Positions 8,922 to 16,566 are shown, numbered from the stretch's first letter. The stretch: DNA of 30,290 bases from CAYTEO01 sp964436825 (GCA_964436825.1 CAYTEO010000032.1:1-30290); one strand, 5' to 3'. Numbers and translations: made by a program. The notes: a model not told the origin generated them from the sequence alone.

Positions 8922-8957
8922 AGTGTCCCGCGGGGGCTGGAAGCGAGGAGCAACGAC

Positions 8958-9377
8958 GTGGGTGTCCTGGCCAAGCGCAAGAAGAACCGTGGGACCAACG
9001 AGATTCCCATGGCCTCCACCAGTGACGTGGCGTTCCTGTTGCTGGTCTTCTTCATCGTCATGCCGATGAAGCAGGAGGAGATCGGCCTCTCGCTGGTCCT
9101 GCCGGGCAAGCAGACCAAGGAGACGACCGTCAAGATCAAGCAGAGCCACGTGGCGACGATCCGCGTGCTGCCCAACAACGCGCTGACCTTCGACGGCCAG
9201 CCCATCGCACTGGCAGCCCTGCGTCAGGCCATCAAGGACCGCCTGCTGGCCGACGAGAAGACGGTCGTCATCCTGGAGACCCATCCCGATGCCGACTACG
9301 GGATGATGATCGCCTGCCTGGACGAGATCAAGATGGCCGACGCCCGCAAGGTCTCCCTGAAGACCATGAAGATCTAG
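8958..9377 (+). CDS. exbD: ExbD/TolR-family protein (first copy)
   Basis: The GTG start at 8958 has GAGGAG at 8945-8950. The product has 139 residues: a short basic cytoplasmic N-terminus (LAKRKKNRGTNEIPMAS), one membrane segment TSDVAFLLLVFFIVMP with the essential membrane Asp (proton-binding residue of ExbD/TolR), and a periplasmic alpha/beta domain (VATIRVLPNNALTFDGQPI, ending near VSLKTMKI). It couples proton flow through ExbB to TonB. It lies between exbB and a second exbD that starts 11 bases after this stop, a common tandem arrangement in which the two copies may form a heterodimer inside the ExbB pentamer (inference). Confidence 0.9.
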   Translation: MGVLAKRKKNRGTNEIPMASTSDVAFLLLVFFIVMPMKQEEIGLSLVLPGKQTKETTVKIKQSHVATIRVLPNNALTFDGQPIALAALRQAIKDRLLADEKTVVILETHPDADYGMMIACLDEIKMADARKVSLKTMKI

Positions 9378-9388
9378 GGAGAGTCGAG

Positions 9389-9811
9389 ATGGCAACCTTC
9401 AAGAAGTCGACCAAGGCGGAACCGTTCATCCCCACCTCCTCGATGGGGGACATCGCCTTCCTGCTGCTGATCTTCTTCATGGTCACCGTCGTCTTCACCG
9501 AGGAGACCGGCCTGGTCGTCACCCTGCCGCGTGCCGAGGCGGGCGAGGAGGGGATCCGCGACCTGCTGACGAACATCTACATCAACGAGAAGGGCATGAT
9601 CTCCATCGACGACCAGATCGTCCGTCCGGACAACGTGGCCGGCCTGATGGCGCAGAAGATGCAAGAGAACCCCTTCATGATCGTGGCCTTCAAGACGGAC
9701 AAGCACACGCCGTACAAGATCGTCAGCGACGTGATGGAGCAGCTGAAGGAAGCCAACGCCGTCAAGGTGTTCTTCAATACCGACCTGGACCTCCCCGGGG
9801 TCCCGTACTAG
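9389..9811 (+). CDS. exbD: ExbD/TolR-family protein (second copy)
   Basis: The ATG at 9389 follows GGGAGAG at 9378-9383. The product has 140 residues: a basic N-terminus (FKKSTKAEPFIPTSSM), a membrane segment GDIAFLLLIFFMVTVVF carrying the conserved Asp directly before IAFLLL, and a periplasmic domain (IYINEKGMISIDDQIV, then KTDKHTPYKIVSDVMEQLK). The two ExbD proteins differ clearly in sequence outside the membrane segment, so this is an old duplication, not a recent repeat. The tonB gene follows 10 bases after the stop. Confidence 0.9.
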   Translation: MATFKKSTKAEPFIPTSSMGDIAFLLLIFFMVTVVFTEETGLVVTLPRAEAGEEGIRDLLTNIYINEKGMISIDDQIVRPDNVAGLMAQKMQENPFMIVAFKTDKHTPYKIVSDVMEQLKEANAVKVFFNTDLDLPGVPY

Positions 9812-9821
9812 GACGGTCCGC

Positions 9822-10463
9822 ATGACGACGATCACCTACAGCAGGGCGACACCGACCGCCAACGACCTGTTCAAGGCACAGTACAACCGGACGCTGCGCT
9901 GGTCGCTGCTGCTGGCCCTGCTGATCGTGATGCTCTTCTTCCTGTTCTCGCCCAAGTACGTCCCCCACCCCTACAAGCTGCGGCAGAAGGAGGTGGAGGT
10001 CGTGGACGTGCAGGAGGCCGTCGACATCCCGCCGCCGCCCCAGGAGATCCCGAAGCCGCGGGTCAACGTCGAGGCGGCGCCGGACGAGGACGTGGACGAG
10101 GAAGTCGACATCGCCGACAACCTGATGGATGCCGATGACCTCACGTCGATGGACACCACCTGGGACGACACCGGCGGCGAGACCTTCCAGGTCTCCCAGG
10201 AGAAGCCGAAGCTGATCAAGTTCGCGGTGCCCGACTACCCCGAGATGGCCCGCGCCTCCCAGCTCGAGGGGACGGTCGTCGTCAAGGTCCTGGTCGGTTC
10301 GGACGGGTCGGTCCTGCAGGCCATCGTCATCCAGCCGGTCCACCCGTTGCTGGATCGCGAGGCCATCAAGGCCGCCAAGCGGTGCAAGTTCCTCCCGGGC
10401 AAGCAGCGGGGGATCCCGGTCAAGGCCTGGATGGCACTGCCCTTCTCCTTCCGCCTGCACTGA
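9822..10463 (+). CDS. tonB: TonB-family energy transducer
   Basis: The ATG at 9822 has only a weak AGGACGG site, so translation may depend on the tightly placed exbD upstream. The product has 213 residues. A short cytoplasmic N-terminus is followed by one membrane anchor at about 27-43. The periplasmic linker is short and Pro-rich then very acidic (IPPPPQEIPKPR at 69-80; Asp/Glu-rich at 88-118). The C-terminal TonB domain at about 130-213 shows YPEMARASQLEGTVVVKVLV, then DREAIKAAKRCKFLPGKQ, and ends PFSFRLH. TonB spans the periplasm and pulls on the plug of outer-membrane receptors using ExbB/ExbD energy. The truncated TonB-dependent receptor at the left end is a possible partner. The gene ends the operon, 20 bases before a strong terminator. 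Confidence 0.92.
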   Translation: MTTITYSRATPTANDLFKAQYNRTLRWSLLLALLIVMLFFLFSPKYVPHPYKLRQKEVEVVDVQEAVDIPPPPQEIPKPRVNVEAAPDEDVDEEVDIADNLMDADDLTSMDTTWDDTGGETFQVSQEKPKLIKFAVPDYPEMARASQLEGTVVVKVLVGSDGSVLQAIVIQPVHPLLDREAIKAAKRCKFLPGKQRGIPVKAWMALPFSFRLH

Positions 10464-10483
10464 GCAGGGAGAGACGTCTCACG

Positions 10484-10514
10484 CGGGGCGGGGATGCAAC
10501 CCCCGCCCCGTTTT
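10484..10514 (+). terminator. Intrinsic terminator of the exb-tonB operon
   Basis: A perfect 10-bp stem CGGGGCGGGG (10484-10493) with CCCCGCCCCG (10501-10510) and a 7-base loop is followed directly by TTTT. Textbook rho-independent form, 20 bases after the tonB stop. Confidence 0.85.
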
Positions 10515-10547
10515 CTGCGTCTAAGGCTGGGTGTCGCCGGAAAGCGG

Positions 10548-10576
10548 TTGGCCGTCGTGCCGACGCGTCCTACACT
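10548..10576 (+). promoter_or_regulatory. Predicted promoter of the tolC-like operon
   Basis: TTGGCC at 10548-10553 and TACACT at 10571-10576 are 17 bases apart, in the gap after the terminator. The start codon at 10616 would have a leader of about 33 bases. Confidence 0.5.
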
Positions 10577-10615
10577 ACGCAGCCGTACCCGTTGCTTCCG
10601 CTCGAGGAGTGTGCC

Positions 10616-12049
10616 ATGAGACACCGTCCACTCGCGATACGCCGGGACCTGCCGGTGGTCGCCCTGCTCCTGCCTCTCCTGTCCCTGTGCGGCCCGGCGG
10701 CGACGGCCGCCGAGCCGGGGATGCCGGTCTACGACCTGGCCCGTTGCATCGAGGCGGCCCTGGAGTCCAGCCCGAGCCTGGGGATTGCCGAGCAGAACGC
10801 CGCCATCGCCGGCCAGTCGGTCAAGCGGGCCTGGGGTGCGTTCCTGCCCAGCGTCACGATCTCGCGCCAGTACAGCCACAGCGACCGTACCGACTTCGAC
10901 CTGGAGACCTACTCCTACGTGGCCGACACGCTCTGGACGGCGGGCGGCGACTACATCACCCTGCCGCGCCAGGTCCCGACCGGCATCCTGGAGGACATCG
11001 AGACCAAGAGCAGCTACCGGGACTGGCGGATCAGCGGCAACCTCAACCTCTTCGACGGACTGGGCAAGCACGGTTCCCTGAAGGCGGCCAGGCGCGACCG
11101 GGCCGCGGCCCTGGCCGACCGGGACTACACGCGCCAGGTCGTCATCCAGAACGTGGCGACCGCCTACATCGACCTGCTCCGCTACGAGCGGCTGGCCGAG
11201 GTGGCCGCCGAGGCGCGGGACCTGGCGCGCAGGGAACTGGAGCGGACCGAGATCTCGCTGCGCATCGGCAGCGTCGCCCGCAGCGACGTCCTGCAGGCGA
11301 AGGTCCGCTACAAGCAGACGGAGCTGGACCTGGTCCGCGCCCGCAACAACGTCGAGCAGGCCTTCGCCCAGCTGGCCCATGCCATGAACCGCCCCCTGGA
11401 GAAGCGCTTCGAGATCGACCGCTCCCTGCTGAAGAGCGACCTGACGGTGGGGAGTCTCGACTCCCTCTACGCCCTGGCCCTGAGCCGGCGGGCCGACCTG
11501 GCGAGCCGCCGCTACCAGGTGGAGGCGCGGCAGGGTGACGTCCGCGCCGCCGGCGCCGGTCTCTGGCCCCGCCTGGACGTCTTCCTGAACTACACCCGCT
11601 ACCGGAACGAGTCGCCCTACCGGTTCGGTTCCCAGGAGTCGGAGAACCTGAGCTACGGCTACCAGGTCAACTGGAACATCTTCGACCGCTTCCAGACCCT
11701 GACGGCCAGGTCCCAGGCCAAGGCCCGGGCCCGCATCGCCGAGTACAACCTGACCCAGGCGCAGCTGGACGCCCAGCTGGAGATCCGGCAGCTCTACAAC
11801 CAGCTCCTCGAGGCGCGCGAGCGGGTGGAGCTGAGCCGGGAGACGATCGTCAGCGCCGAGGAGGAGCTGCGCCAGGCCGAGCAGCGCTTCCGGGTCGGTT
11901 CGGGGACGATGCTCGACAAGATCACCGCCCAGGTCGACCTGGCCCGCGCCCGCGGCGACGAGGTGCAGGCCATCTGCGACTTCCTGATCGCGTCGCTGAA
12001 GATGGACCGGGCCACCGGGCGCCCGCTGGAGGAGCTGGTCCGGCGATGA
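10616..12049 (+). CDS. TolC-family outer-membrane efflux/export protein
   Basis: The ATG at 10616 is preceded by GAGGAG at 10604-10609; the open frame extends upstream to 10382 but that part overlaps tonB and the terminator. The 477-residue product has a signal peptide (VVALLLPLLSLCGPAATAA) and the two-repeat OEP architecture. Repeat 1 starts YDLARCIEAALESSPSL, with AWGAFLPSV and a LNLFDGLGKHGSLKAARRD segment. Repeat 2 starts near SLDSLYALALSRRADL and contains AGLWPRLDVFLNYT and NWNIFDRFQTLTARSQAKA. Long helical coiled coils rich in Glu/Arg/Ala follow each. TolC proteins form trimeric outer-membrane/periplasmic tunnels for export. The stop overlaps the next start as ATGA at 12046-12049, so translation is coupled to an ABC ATPase gene. 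An ABC exporter partner is likely, but no membrane-fusion protein is encoded here. Confidence 0.9.
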   Translation: MRHRPLAIRRDLPVVALLLPLLSLCGPAATAAEPGMPVYDLARCIEAALESSPSLGIAEQNAAIAGQSVKRAWGAFLPSVTISRQYSHSDRTDFDLETYSYVADTLWTAGGDYITLPRQVPTGILEDIETKSSYRDWRISGNLNLFDGLGKHGSLKAARRDRAAALADRDYTRQVVIQNVATAYIDLLRYERLAEVAAEARDLARRELERTEISLRIGSVARSDVLQAKVRYKQTELDLVRARNNVEQAFAQLAHAMNRPLEKRFEIDRSLLKSDLTVGSLDSLYALALSRRADLASRRYQVEARQGDVRAAGAGLWPRLDVFLNYTRYRNESPYRFGSQESENLSYGYQVNWNIFDRFQTLTARSQAKARARIAEYNLTQAQLDAQLEIRQLYNQLLEARERVELSRETIVSAEEELRQAEQRFRVGSGTMLDKITAQVDLARARGDEVQAICDFLIASLKMDRATGRPLEELVRR

Positions 12050-12744
12050 ATGCCGCCGGTACGGGACCCCTGATCGAGGTCCGCGGCCTCACGAGGCTCT
12101 ACCGCGTGGGCGGGGAGGAGGTCCGTGCCGTCGACGGGATCGACCTGACGGTCCGGCGCGGCGAATACGTGGCCATCATGGGCGCCAGCGGCAGCGGCAA
12201 GTCGACGCTGATGAACCTGATCGGTTGCCTGGACACCCCGACGGCGGGGACGTACCGGCTCGACGGCGTCGAGGTGGCCCACCTGGGCGACGACGAGCTG
12301 GCCGCGATCCGCAACCGCAAGATCGGCTTCGTGTTCCAGACCTTCAACCTGCTGCCGCGGCTGACCGCGGCCCAGAACGTCGAGCTGCCGCTGGTCTACG
12401 GCGGCATCCCGGTGGCCGAGCGTCGCCGGCGCGTGGCCGCCGTCCTGGCGGACATGGGACTGGCCGATCGCGCCCACCACCGTCCGGGGGAGATGAGCGG
12501 CGGCCAGCGGCAGCGGGTGGCCATCGCCAGGGCCCTGGTGACGGGGCCCGCCATCCTGCTGGCCGACGAGCCGACCGGGAACCTCGACTCGCGCACCAGC
12601 GAGGAGATCATGGCCCTGATCGACGGGCTCCACGACCGCGGCCACACGATCCTGCTGGTGACCCACGAGAAAGACATCGCCGCGCACGCCCGGCGCCTGA
12701 TCCTGCTCAAGGATGGACGGATCGAGGATGATCGTCTCCAGTGA
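12046..12744 (+). CDS. ABC transporter ATP-binding protein, LolD/MacB type, without adjacent permease
   Basis: The 232-residue product has a complete nucleotide-binding domain: Walker A GASGSGKST (46-54), Q-loop Q98 in VFQTFNLLPRLTA, signature MSGGQRQRVAIARAL from 150, Walker B ILLADEPTGNLD (170-181), and switch His207 in LLVTHEKD. The NLLPRLTAAQNVELPL segment and TGNLDSRTSEEI are typical of the LolD/MacB/FtsE (3.A.1.122-like) class, which pairs with MacB/LolCE-type permeases to move substrates out of the inner membrane or do mechanical work in the periplasm. All catalytic residues are present. What is odd is that no FtsX/MacB-like permease and no HlyD-type adaptor is next to it: the genes on either side are a TolC family protein (overlap 4 bases) and a GWxTD protein (overlap 17-32 bases). 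Confidence 0.92.
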   Translation: MNAAGTGPLIEVRGLTRLYRVGGEEVRAVDGIDLTVRRGEYVAIMGASGSGKSTLMNLIGCLDTPTAGTYRLDGVEVAHLGDDELAAIRNRKIGFVFQTFNLLPRLTAAQNVELPLVYGGIPVAERRRRVAAVLADMGLADRAHHRPGEMSGGQRQRVAIARALVTGPAILLADEPTGNLDSRTSEEIMALIDGLHDRGHTILLVTHEKDIAAHARRLILLKDGRIEDDRLQ

Positions 12745-13942
12745 CAAGGCGTGGCGGGCGGCGGCGGCCGGTCTGTGGCTGGCGCTGCTGTACACCGGTG
12801 CCCTTGCCCGGCCGGCAGGCGGCGGTGCCGCCGCGCCGAGGATCGAGCTGGTCGCTCCCGAGGGAACGGCAGCGTCGCCGGCAGCGCGGGTCGTGGTCTC
12901 GATCCCCGCGCGCTGGCTCGTCTTCCACCGCGAGGACGAGCGGTACGCGGCGACGGCCAGGCTGACCGTCTCGGTCCTGCGCGACGGCCGGCTCCTGGGC
13001 GGGGACGTCGCCGAGCGGATCGTGACGGCCGACCGTTACGGGCAGACACGCACGGGCCAGCGGCACGAACTCTCCCTCGCGGTAGCCCTGCCCGACACGG
13101 CCCCGGTGACCCTCGCTGTCACCGTCGGTTGCGTGGGGACGCGACGGCGGTGGCAGCGCGAGCTGGCCTACGCGGCGGGCAGGGCCGCGGCGATCCCCCT
13201 GCGCATCGTGGCGGCCCGCTGGGTGACTCCCGGCCAGGAGCGGATGTTGCTGGCGCCCTGGGACAGTGTCGCCCTCCACCTGCGGGCAACGGCCGCCGCC
13301 GCGTCCGGCGCCGACACCGTCCGGCTGGAGCTGGTCGCCGCGCCGGTGGCCGGTGGCGAGTCCAGCGTCGTGGACCGGACGGCGGTGACGGCCGCGCCGG
13401 GGGAGACCCTGACGGTCGTCCTCGGCGCCACGGTGCGCGACCTGCCGTTCGGCGAGCACGAGCTGGCCCTGCGGCTCGACGGCCGCGCGCTGGCCGGCCT
13501 GTCCCGCCTGGACCTGTTCGTCCTGGCCGTCCACTGGTGGGACGACCGGGCCTGGGCGCTGCAGGTCGGCTGGCTGGACGGCATCGTCGACCAGGCCGCG
13601 CGCGACTCCCTGCGACACCTGCCGACGGCCGAGCGGGCCGCCGCCTGGCGCAGGATCTGGGAGGAGCGAGGGCCTGGCGCCCTCCCGACCGAGCGTGAAC
13701 ACCTGCTGCGGATCGTCGAGGCGGACAGACGCTTCGGCGGCTTCGGGCGGGGGGCGCTGAGCGACCGGGGGCGCGTCTACATCCGCCACGGCGAGCCGGA
13801 CAGGATCGAGGAGTTCGAGGACACCAGGACCTATCCCGGCCGCTGGGAGGTCTGGTACTATGACCGCCTGGGCGTCGCCTACCGTTTCCACGATTCCTTC
13901 GGCCTGGGGGACTACCGGCTCTATGACACCGTACCGTACTGA
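12728..13942 (+). CDS. GWxTD-domain secreted/periplasmic protein (second copy)
   Basis: Two starts are possible, ATG at 12713 and ATG at 12728; neither has a strong ribosome site, and both lie inside the end of the ABC ATPase gene, so expression is probably coupled. From 12728 the product has 404 residues and a signal peptide (GLWLALLYTGALA). An N-terminal beta-sandwich-like region is followed by the C-terminal domain: RFGGFGRGALSDRGRVYI then RHGEPDRIEEFED at about 335-365, then WEVWYYDRLGVAYRFHD. This is the GWxTD family core, with the naming motif again degenerate (GALSD). The domain is last, and the protein ends soon after LGDYRLYD. It differs from the copy at 6223-7818 in its N-terminal part. 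Family function is unknown; its place in an export-like operon suggests a periplasmic or envelope role (inference). Confidence 0.75.
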   Translation: MIVSSDKAWRAAAAGLWLALLYTGALARPAGGGAAAPRIELVAPEGTAASPAARVVVSIPARWLVFHREDERYAATARLTVSVLRDGRLLGGDVAERIVTADRYGQTRTGQRHELSLAVALPDTAPVTLAVTVGCVGTRRRWQRELAYAAGRAAAIPLRIVAARWVTPGQERMLLAPWDSVALHLRATAAAASGADTVRLELVAAPVAGGESSVVDRTAVTAAPGETLTVVLGATVRDLPFGEHELALRLDGRALAGLSRLDLFVLAVHWWDDRAWALQVGWLDGIVDQAARDSLRHLPTAERAAAWRRIWEERGPGALPTEREHLLRIVEADRRFGGFGRGALSDRGRVYIRHGEPDRIEEFEDTRTYPGRWEVWYYDRLGVAYRFHDSFGLGDYRLYDTVPY

Positions 13943-15086
13943 GCGCCCCGTCGCGCGCCGGCTCCTGGTCCTGGTCTGCCTGTCGTGCTGCCTGGCGGGA
14001 GCGGCGACCGCCCTGGCCGCCTCGGCCCGCCTGACCGCCCTGGCCGGCGAGGACGTCATCGAGGACACCGGCGATCCGGTCCGCTGGTTCGGGGCGACGG
14101 CCGATCACGCCGGGACGCTGCGGTTCCACTGGGGCGACTACCGGCCGGAGGCGCCGGCCCCCCTGCGGGTCACCCGCCAGGTGGCCGGTTGCGTGGCCGG
14201 CCTGGGGCCAGGCGGCGGCCGGGGCGCCGCCGGCCTGTTCCTCTACGGTGACCAGCCCGACCGGACGCTCCAGTCGCTGCTGGCGTGGCACGCGGGCGCC
14301 TCGGTCCTCGGCCTGTCGGTGGGGTGGAACGACCGCGACGCCGCGGTCGCGGCGCCCGGCGGCGAGGCCGCCTGGTCGGTCGAGGACCTGGAGGTGGGGC
14401 TGGGCTGGCGGACCGACCTGGGCGAGCAGGCCTACCTGGACGCGGCCGTGGCCTGGACCTCGGCCCGGCGTCGCCTCCACGGCGGCACGGCCGGCGCCGA
14501 CGGCCGCTGGGAGGGGGTGTCGGCGGTGCGTGCCCGCCTCTTCCTGGGGCTGGGGGAGTCGGCCGTCCTGGTTCCCGTCGTCGCCTGGGAGGGGAGTGAT
14601 CGTCCCTCCCTGGTGGACGACCTGGACGAGGTCTACCGGCGCGACGACTCCGCCTGGGACCTGCGCCTGGGACTGCTCCTGCTGCCGGACCCGGACACGA
14701 GCTGGCACGTCACCGCCGGCTGGCGGGGGCGGCGGGAAGTGCTGACCGATCCCCTGGTCCGCCCCGCCGACTCGCCCACGGGCGAGCGCGAGCTGTCGGC
14801 CTGGCTGCTGCGGCTGGGCTGGGAGCGGCGGGTCTCCGCCTGGTGCTCGCTGCGCGCCGGCGCCACGACGGCGCTGGTGGACCGGGACGGCACGCTGCCG
14901 GCAGCCGCCGACCCGACCCGCGCCCGCTTCGACCTGGTCCTCGGTGCCGCCTTTCATGCCGGGGAGGTCGACCTCGACATCGCGTTGAGCGACGATCCCC
15001 CAGCACTGCCCCGCCTGGGCGAGCGCGGCGATCCCCTGGCCGCCTCCCGCGCGTGGACGAGCGTCACCTTGACCGCCTCCTTCTGA
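13923..15086 (+). CDS. Predicted outer-membrane beta-barrel protein, unrecognised family
   Basis: The ATG at 13923 lies 20 bases inside the preceding GWxTD gene and has GGGGGAC at 13906-13911; the frame is open further upstream but without a better start. The 387-residue product has a signal peptide (RRLLVLVCLSCCLAGAATALAAS). The rest is dominated by alternating strands such as LLAWHAGASVLGLSVGWND, LEVGLGWRTDLGEQAYLDA and FDLVLGAAFHAGEVDLDIAL, and it ends SVTLTASF, a terminal Phe typical of BAM-inserted barrels. No family was recognised. As last gene of the tolC/ATPase/GWxTD operon it could be the outer-membrane component or the cargo of that module (inference). It is extremely rich in Ala, Gly, Leu and Arg, as expected from the local GC content. 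Confidence 0.62.
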   Translation: MTPYRTERPVARRLLVLVCLSCCLAGAATALAASARLTALAGEDVIEDTGDPVRWFGATADHAGTLRFHWGDYRPEAPAPLRVTRQVAGCVAGLGPGGGRGAAGLFLYGDQPDRTLQSLLAWHAGASVLGLSVGWNDRDAAVAAPGGEAAWSVEDLEVGLGWRTDLGEQAYLDAAVAWTSARRRLHGGTAGADGRWEGVSAVRARLFLGLGESAVLVPVVAWEGSDRPSLVDDLDEVYRRDDSAWDLRLGLLLLPDPDTSWHVTAGWRGRREVLTDPLVRPADSPTGERELSAWLLRLGWERRVSAWCSLRAGATTALVDRDGTLPAAADPTRARFDLVLGAAFHAGEVDLDIALSDDPPALPRLGERGDPLAASRAWTSVTLTASF

Positions 15087-15116
15087 TCACCGGCGGCGAC
15101 AGCCGTGACCCGCCTT

Positions 15117-15141
15117 CGCCCGCGACTTCCGGTCGCGGGCG
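15117..15141. terminator. Hairpin between convergent genes, possible bidirectional terminator
   Basis: A perfect 10-bp stem CGCCCGCGAC (15117-15126) with GTCGCGGGCG (15132-15141) and a 5-base loop lies between the stops of the barrel gene (+) and the aspartate kinase (-). Neither side has a T tract, so its efficiency is unclear; the position supports a role for both strands. Confidence 0.5.
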
Positions 15142-15167
15142 GGGCCGTCTCCCGCACGCCGGGAGGC

Positions 15168-16442
15168 TCAATCGTCGATGGCGGGGACGAGGAACGTTTC
15201 GTGCAGGTGGGCCGCCAGACGGTCCGCGGCGGCGGGCGGGAGCAGGAAGCGCAGGCCGATCCCGTCGGCCCGGCAGAACCAGTCGTCGATCCCCCACCCG
15301 GCCAGCTTCCGGTCCACGTGGGCGAGCAGTCCCGGCCAGTGGTGCGGGGAGCGGCCCGCCAGGGTGACGCAGGTCAGGCCGCGGCGGAACAGGAGACTCG
15401 CCGTGGAGTCGTCGTCGGGGCGGGGGAGGCGGCCGGCGAGGGCCGCGAGGGGCTCGTCGGGGCCGATCAGCCACCACCGGAACCGGCCGCCGTCCCAGGC
15501 GCCGCCCTCGCTGACGGGTCGGGCGAAGGGGGCGGCCAGGCGCAGCTGCCGCTGCCAGTCGTCCCGGGTCCCGCCGTCGGCGGTGGACAGGTCCAGCAGG
15601 GCACAGCCCTCGGTGACGACGACGCCCAGCGGACCGCCGGTCAGGTCGAGCGGCTCCGGCCGCTGCGGCGCGACGAGGCGGGTCCGGGTCTCCGGGCCGA
15701 TCTGGCTGCCCGGACTCGAGCGGAAGCTGCTGGCGACCAGCAGCGGAACGCCGTGGCGGCGGGCGTAGGCCACGGCGCGGGGATGGACGACCTCGCTGCC
15801 GGCGGTGGTCAACGCCTCCAGGTCGTCGTAGGTGAGGGTCTCGTAGCGGAGGGCGTCGGGGAGGCGGTGCGGGTCGGCGGTGAAGACGCCGTCGACGTCC
15901 TTGAGGATCTCGCACCGCTGCGCGCCCAGGGCCGCCGCCAGGGCGACGGCCGTGGCATCGCTGCCGCCCCGGCCCAGCGTCGTGATCTCCCTGCTCCGGC
16001 TGACCCCCTGGAAGCCGGCCACGACGACGACCTTTCCCTCGGCCAGGGAACGGCGGACGCGGTCGGGCCGGACCTCGACGATCTCGGCCGCGGTGTGGCT
16101 CTCGTCGGTGATCAGTCCGCACTGGGAGCCGGTGTAGGAGATGGCGGGACAGTCCAGGTCGCGCAGGGCCATCGAGAGCAGGGACATGGAGATGCGCTCG
16201 CCCACCGACAGCAGCATGTCCAGCTCGCGGCGCGGGGGACGGGGGCTGACCTGCCGGGCCAGGTGGGCCAGCTCGTCGGTGGTCCGGCCCATGGCGCTGA
16301 CGACGACGACGACGGCGTACCCCTGCTTGCGCGCCGCGACGATCTGGCGGGCCACCTCGCGGATGCGATCCACCGAGGCGAGGGACGACCCGCCGTACTT
16401 GCGCACGATCACGGGGGGACTGGACGCGCCGGCTGCTGGCAT
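15168..16442 (-). CDS. Aspartate kinase with degenerate C-terminal regulatory region
   Basis: The ATG at 16442 has a near-ideal AGGAGG site (complement of 16447-16452). The product has 424 residues. The catalytic half is clear: KYGGSS (15-20), VVVVSAMGRTTDEL (45-58), LSVGERIS (78-85), GFQG (143-146), TTLGRGGSDATAVALAAAL (154-172) and KDVDGVFTADP (181-191). It phosphorylates aspartate, the first step towards lysine, threonine, methionine and diaminopimelate. The C-terminal ~150 residues should carry two ACT domains. Only a faint second-ACT pattern remains (LTCVTLAGRSPHHWPGLL at 356-373, then LAAHLHETFLVP), and the first lacks the usual PG..A..F..L..A.INV core. Feedback control by lysine or threonine is therefore doubtful (inference). 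It is a single-gene unit, divergent from radC and convergent with the barrel gene. Which amino acid branch it serves cannot be told. Confidence 0.88.
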   Translation of the reverse strand: MPAAGASSPPVIVRKYGGSSLASVDRIREVARQIVAARKQGYAVVVVVSAMGRTTDELAHLARQVSPRPPRRELDMLLSVGERISMSLLSMALRDLDCPAISYTGSQCGLITDESHTAAEIVEVRPDRVRRSLAEGKVVVVAGFQGVSRSREITTLGRGGSDATAVALAAALGAQRCEILKDVDGVFTADPHRLPDALRYETLTYDDLEALTTAGSEVVHPRAVAYARRHGVPLLVASSFRSSPGSQIGPETRTRLVAPQRPEPLDLTGGPLGVVVTEGCALLDLSTADGGTRDDWQRQLRLAAPFARPVSEGGAWDGGRFRWWLIGPDEPLAALAGRLPRPDDDSTASLLFRRGLTCVTLAGRSPHHWPGLLAHVDRKLAGWGIDDWFCRADGIGLRFLLPPAAADRLAAHLHETFLVPAIDD

Positions 16443-16475
16443 GGAGCCTCCTGGAGAGAGGGTCGGACGTGCGGA

Positions 16476-16504
16476 AGGATAGGGATCGTCGCGGGAGGCG
16501 ACAA
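16476..16504 (-). promoter_or_regulatory. Predicted promoter of the aspartate kinase gene
   Basis: On the minus strand TTGTCG (16504-16499) and TATCCT (16481-16476) are exactly 17 bases apart. The start would fall near 16469, leaving a leader of about 27 bases that contains the AGGAGG site. One of the best promoter matches in the window. Confidence 0.65.
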
Positions 16505-16537
16505 GGGGAAACGGCGCAGGCAGCGGCTGAAAAAGGG

Positions 16538-16566
16538 TTGCCGCCGCCGGGGGGGGCTGTTACCTT
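16538..16566 (+). promoter_or_regulatory. Predicted promoter of radC and perhaps the mre operon
   Basis: TTGCCG at 16538-16543 and TACCTT at 16561-16566 are 17 bases apart, the same pattern as upstream of the 6223 gene. It argues that the long N-terminal extension of the radC frame (from 16469) is not translated. Confidence 0.45.

Noticed and set aside
10382..10615. In-frame N-terminal extension of the TolC-like protein
   Set aside because: It would overlap tonB, its terminator and the predicted promoter; the ATG at 10616 has a good ribosome site directly before a signal peptide.
12046..12744. Naming the ABC ATPase lolD or macB
   Set aside because: The class is clear but no LolC/E or MacB permease accompanies it, so a specific symbol would claim a substrate not supported here.
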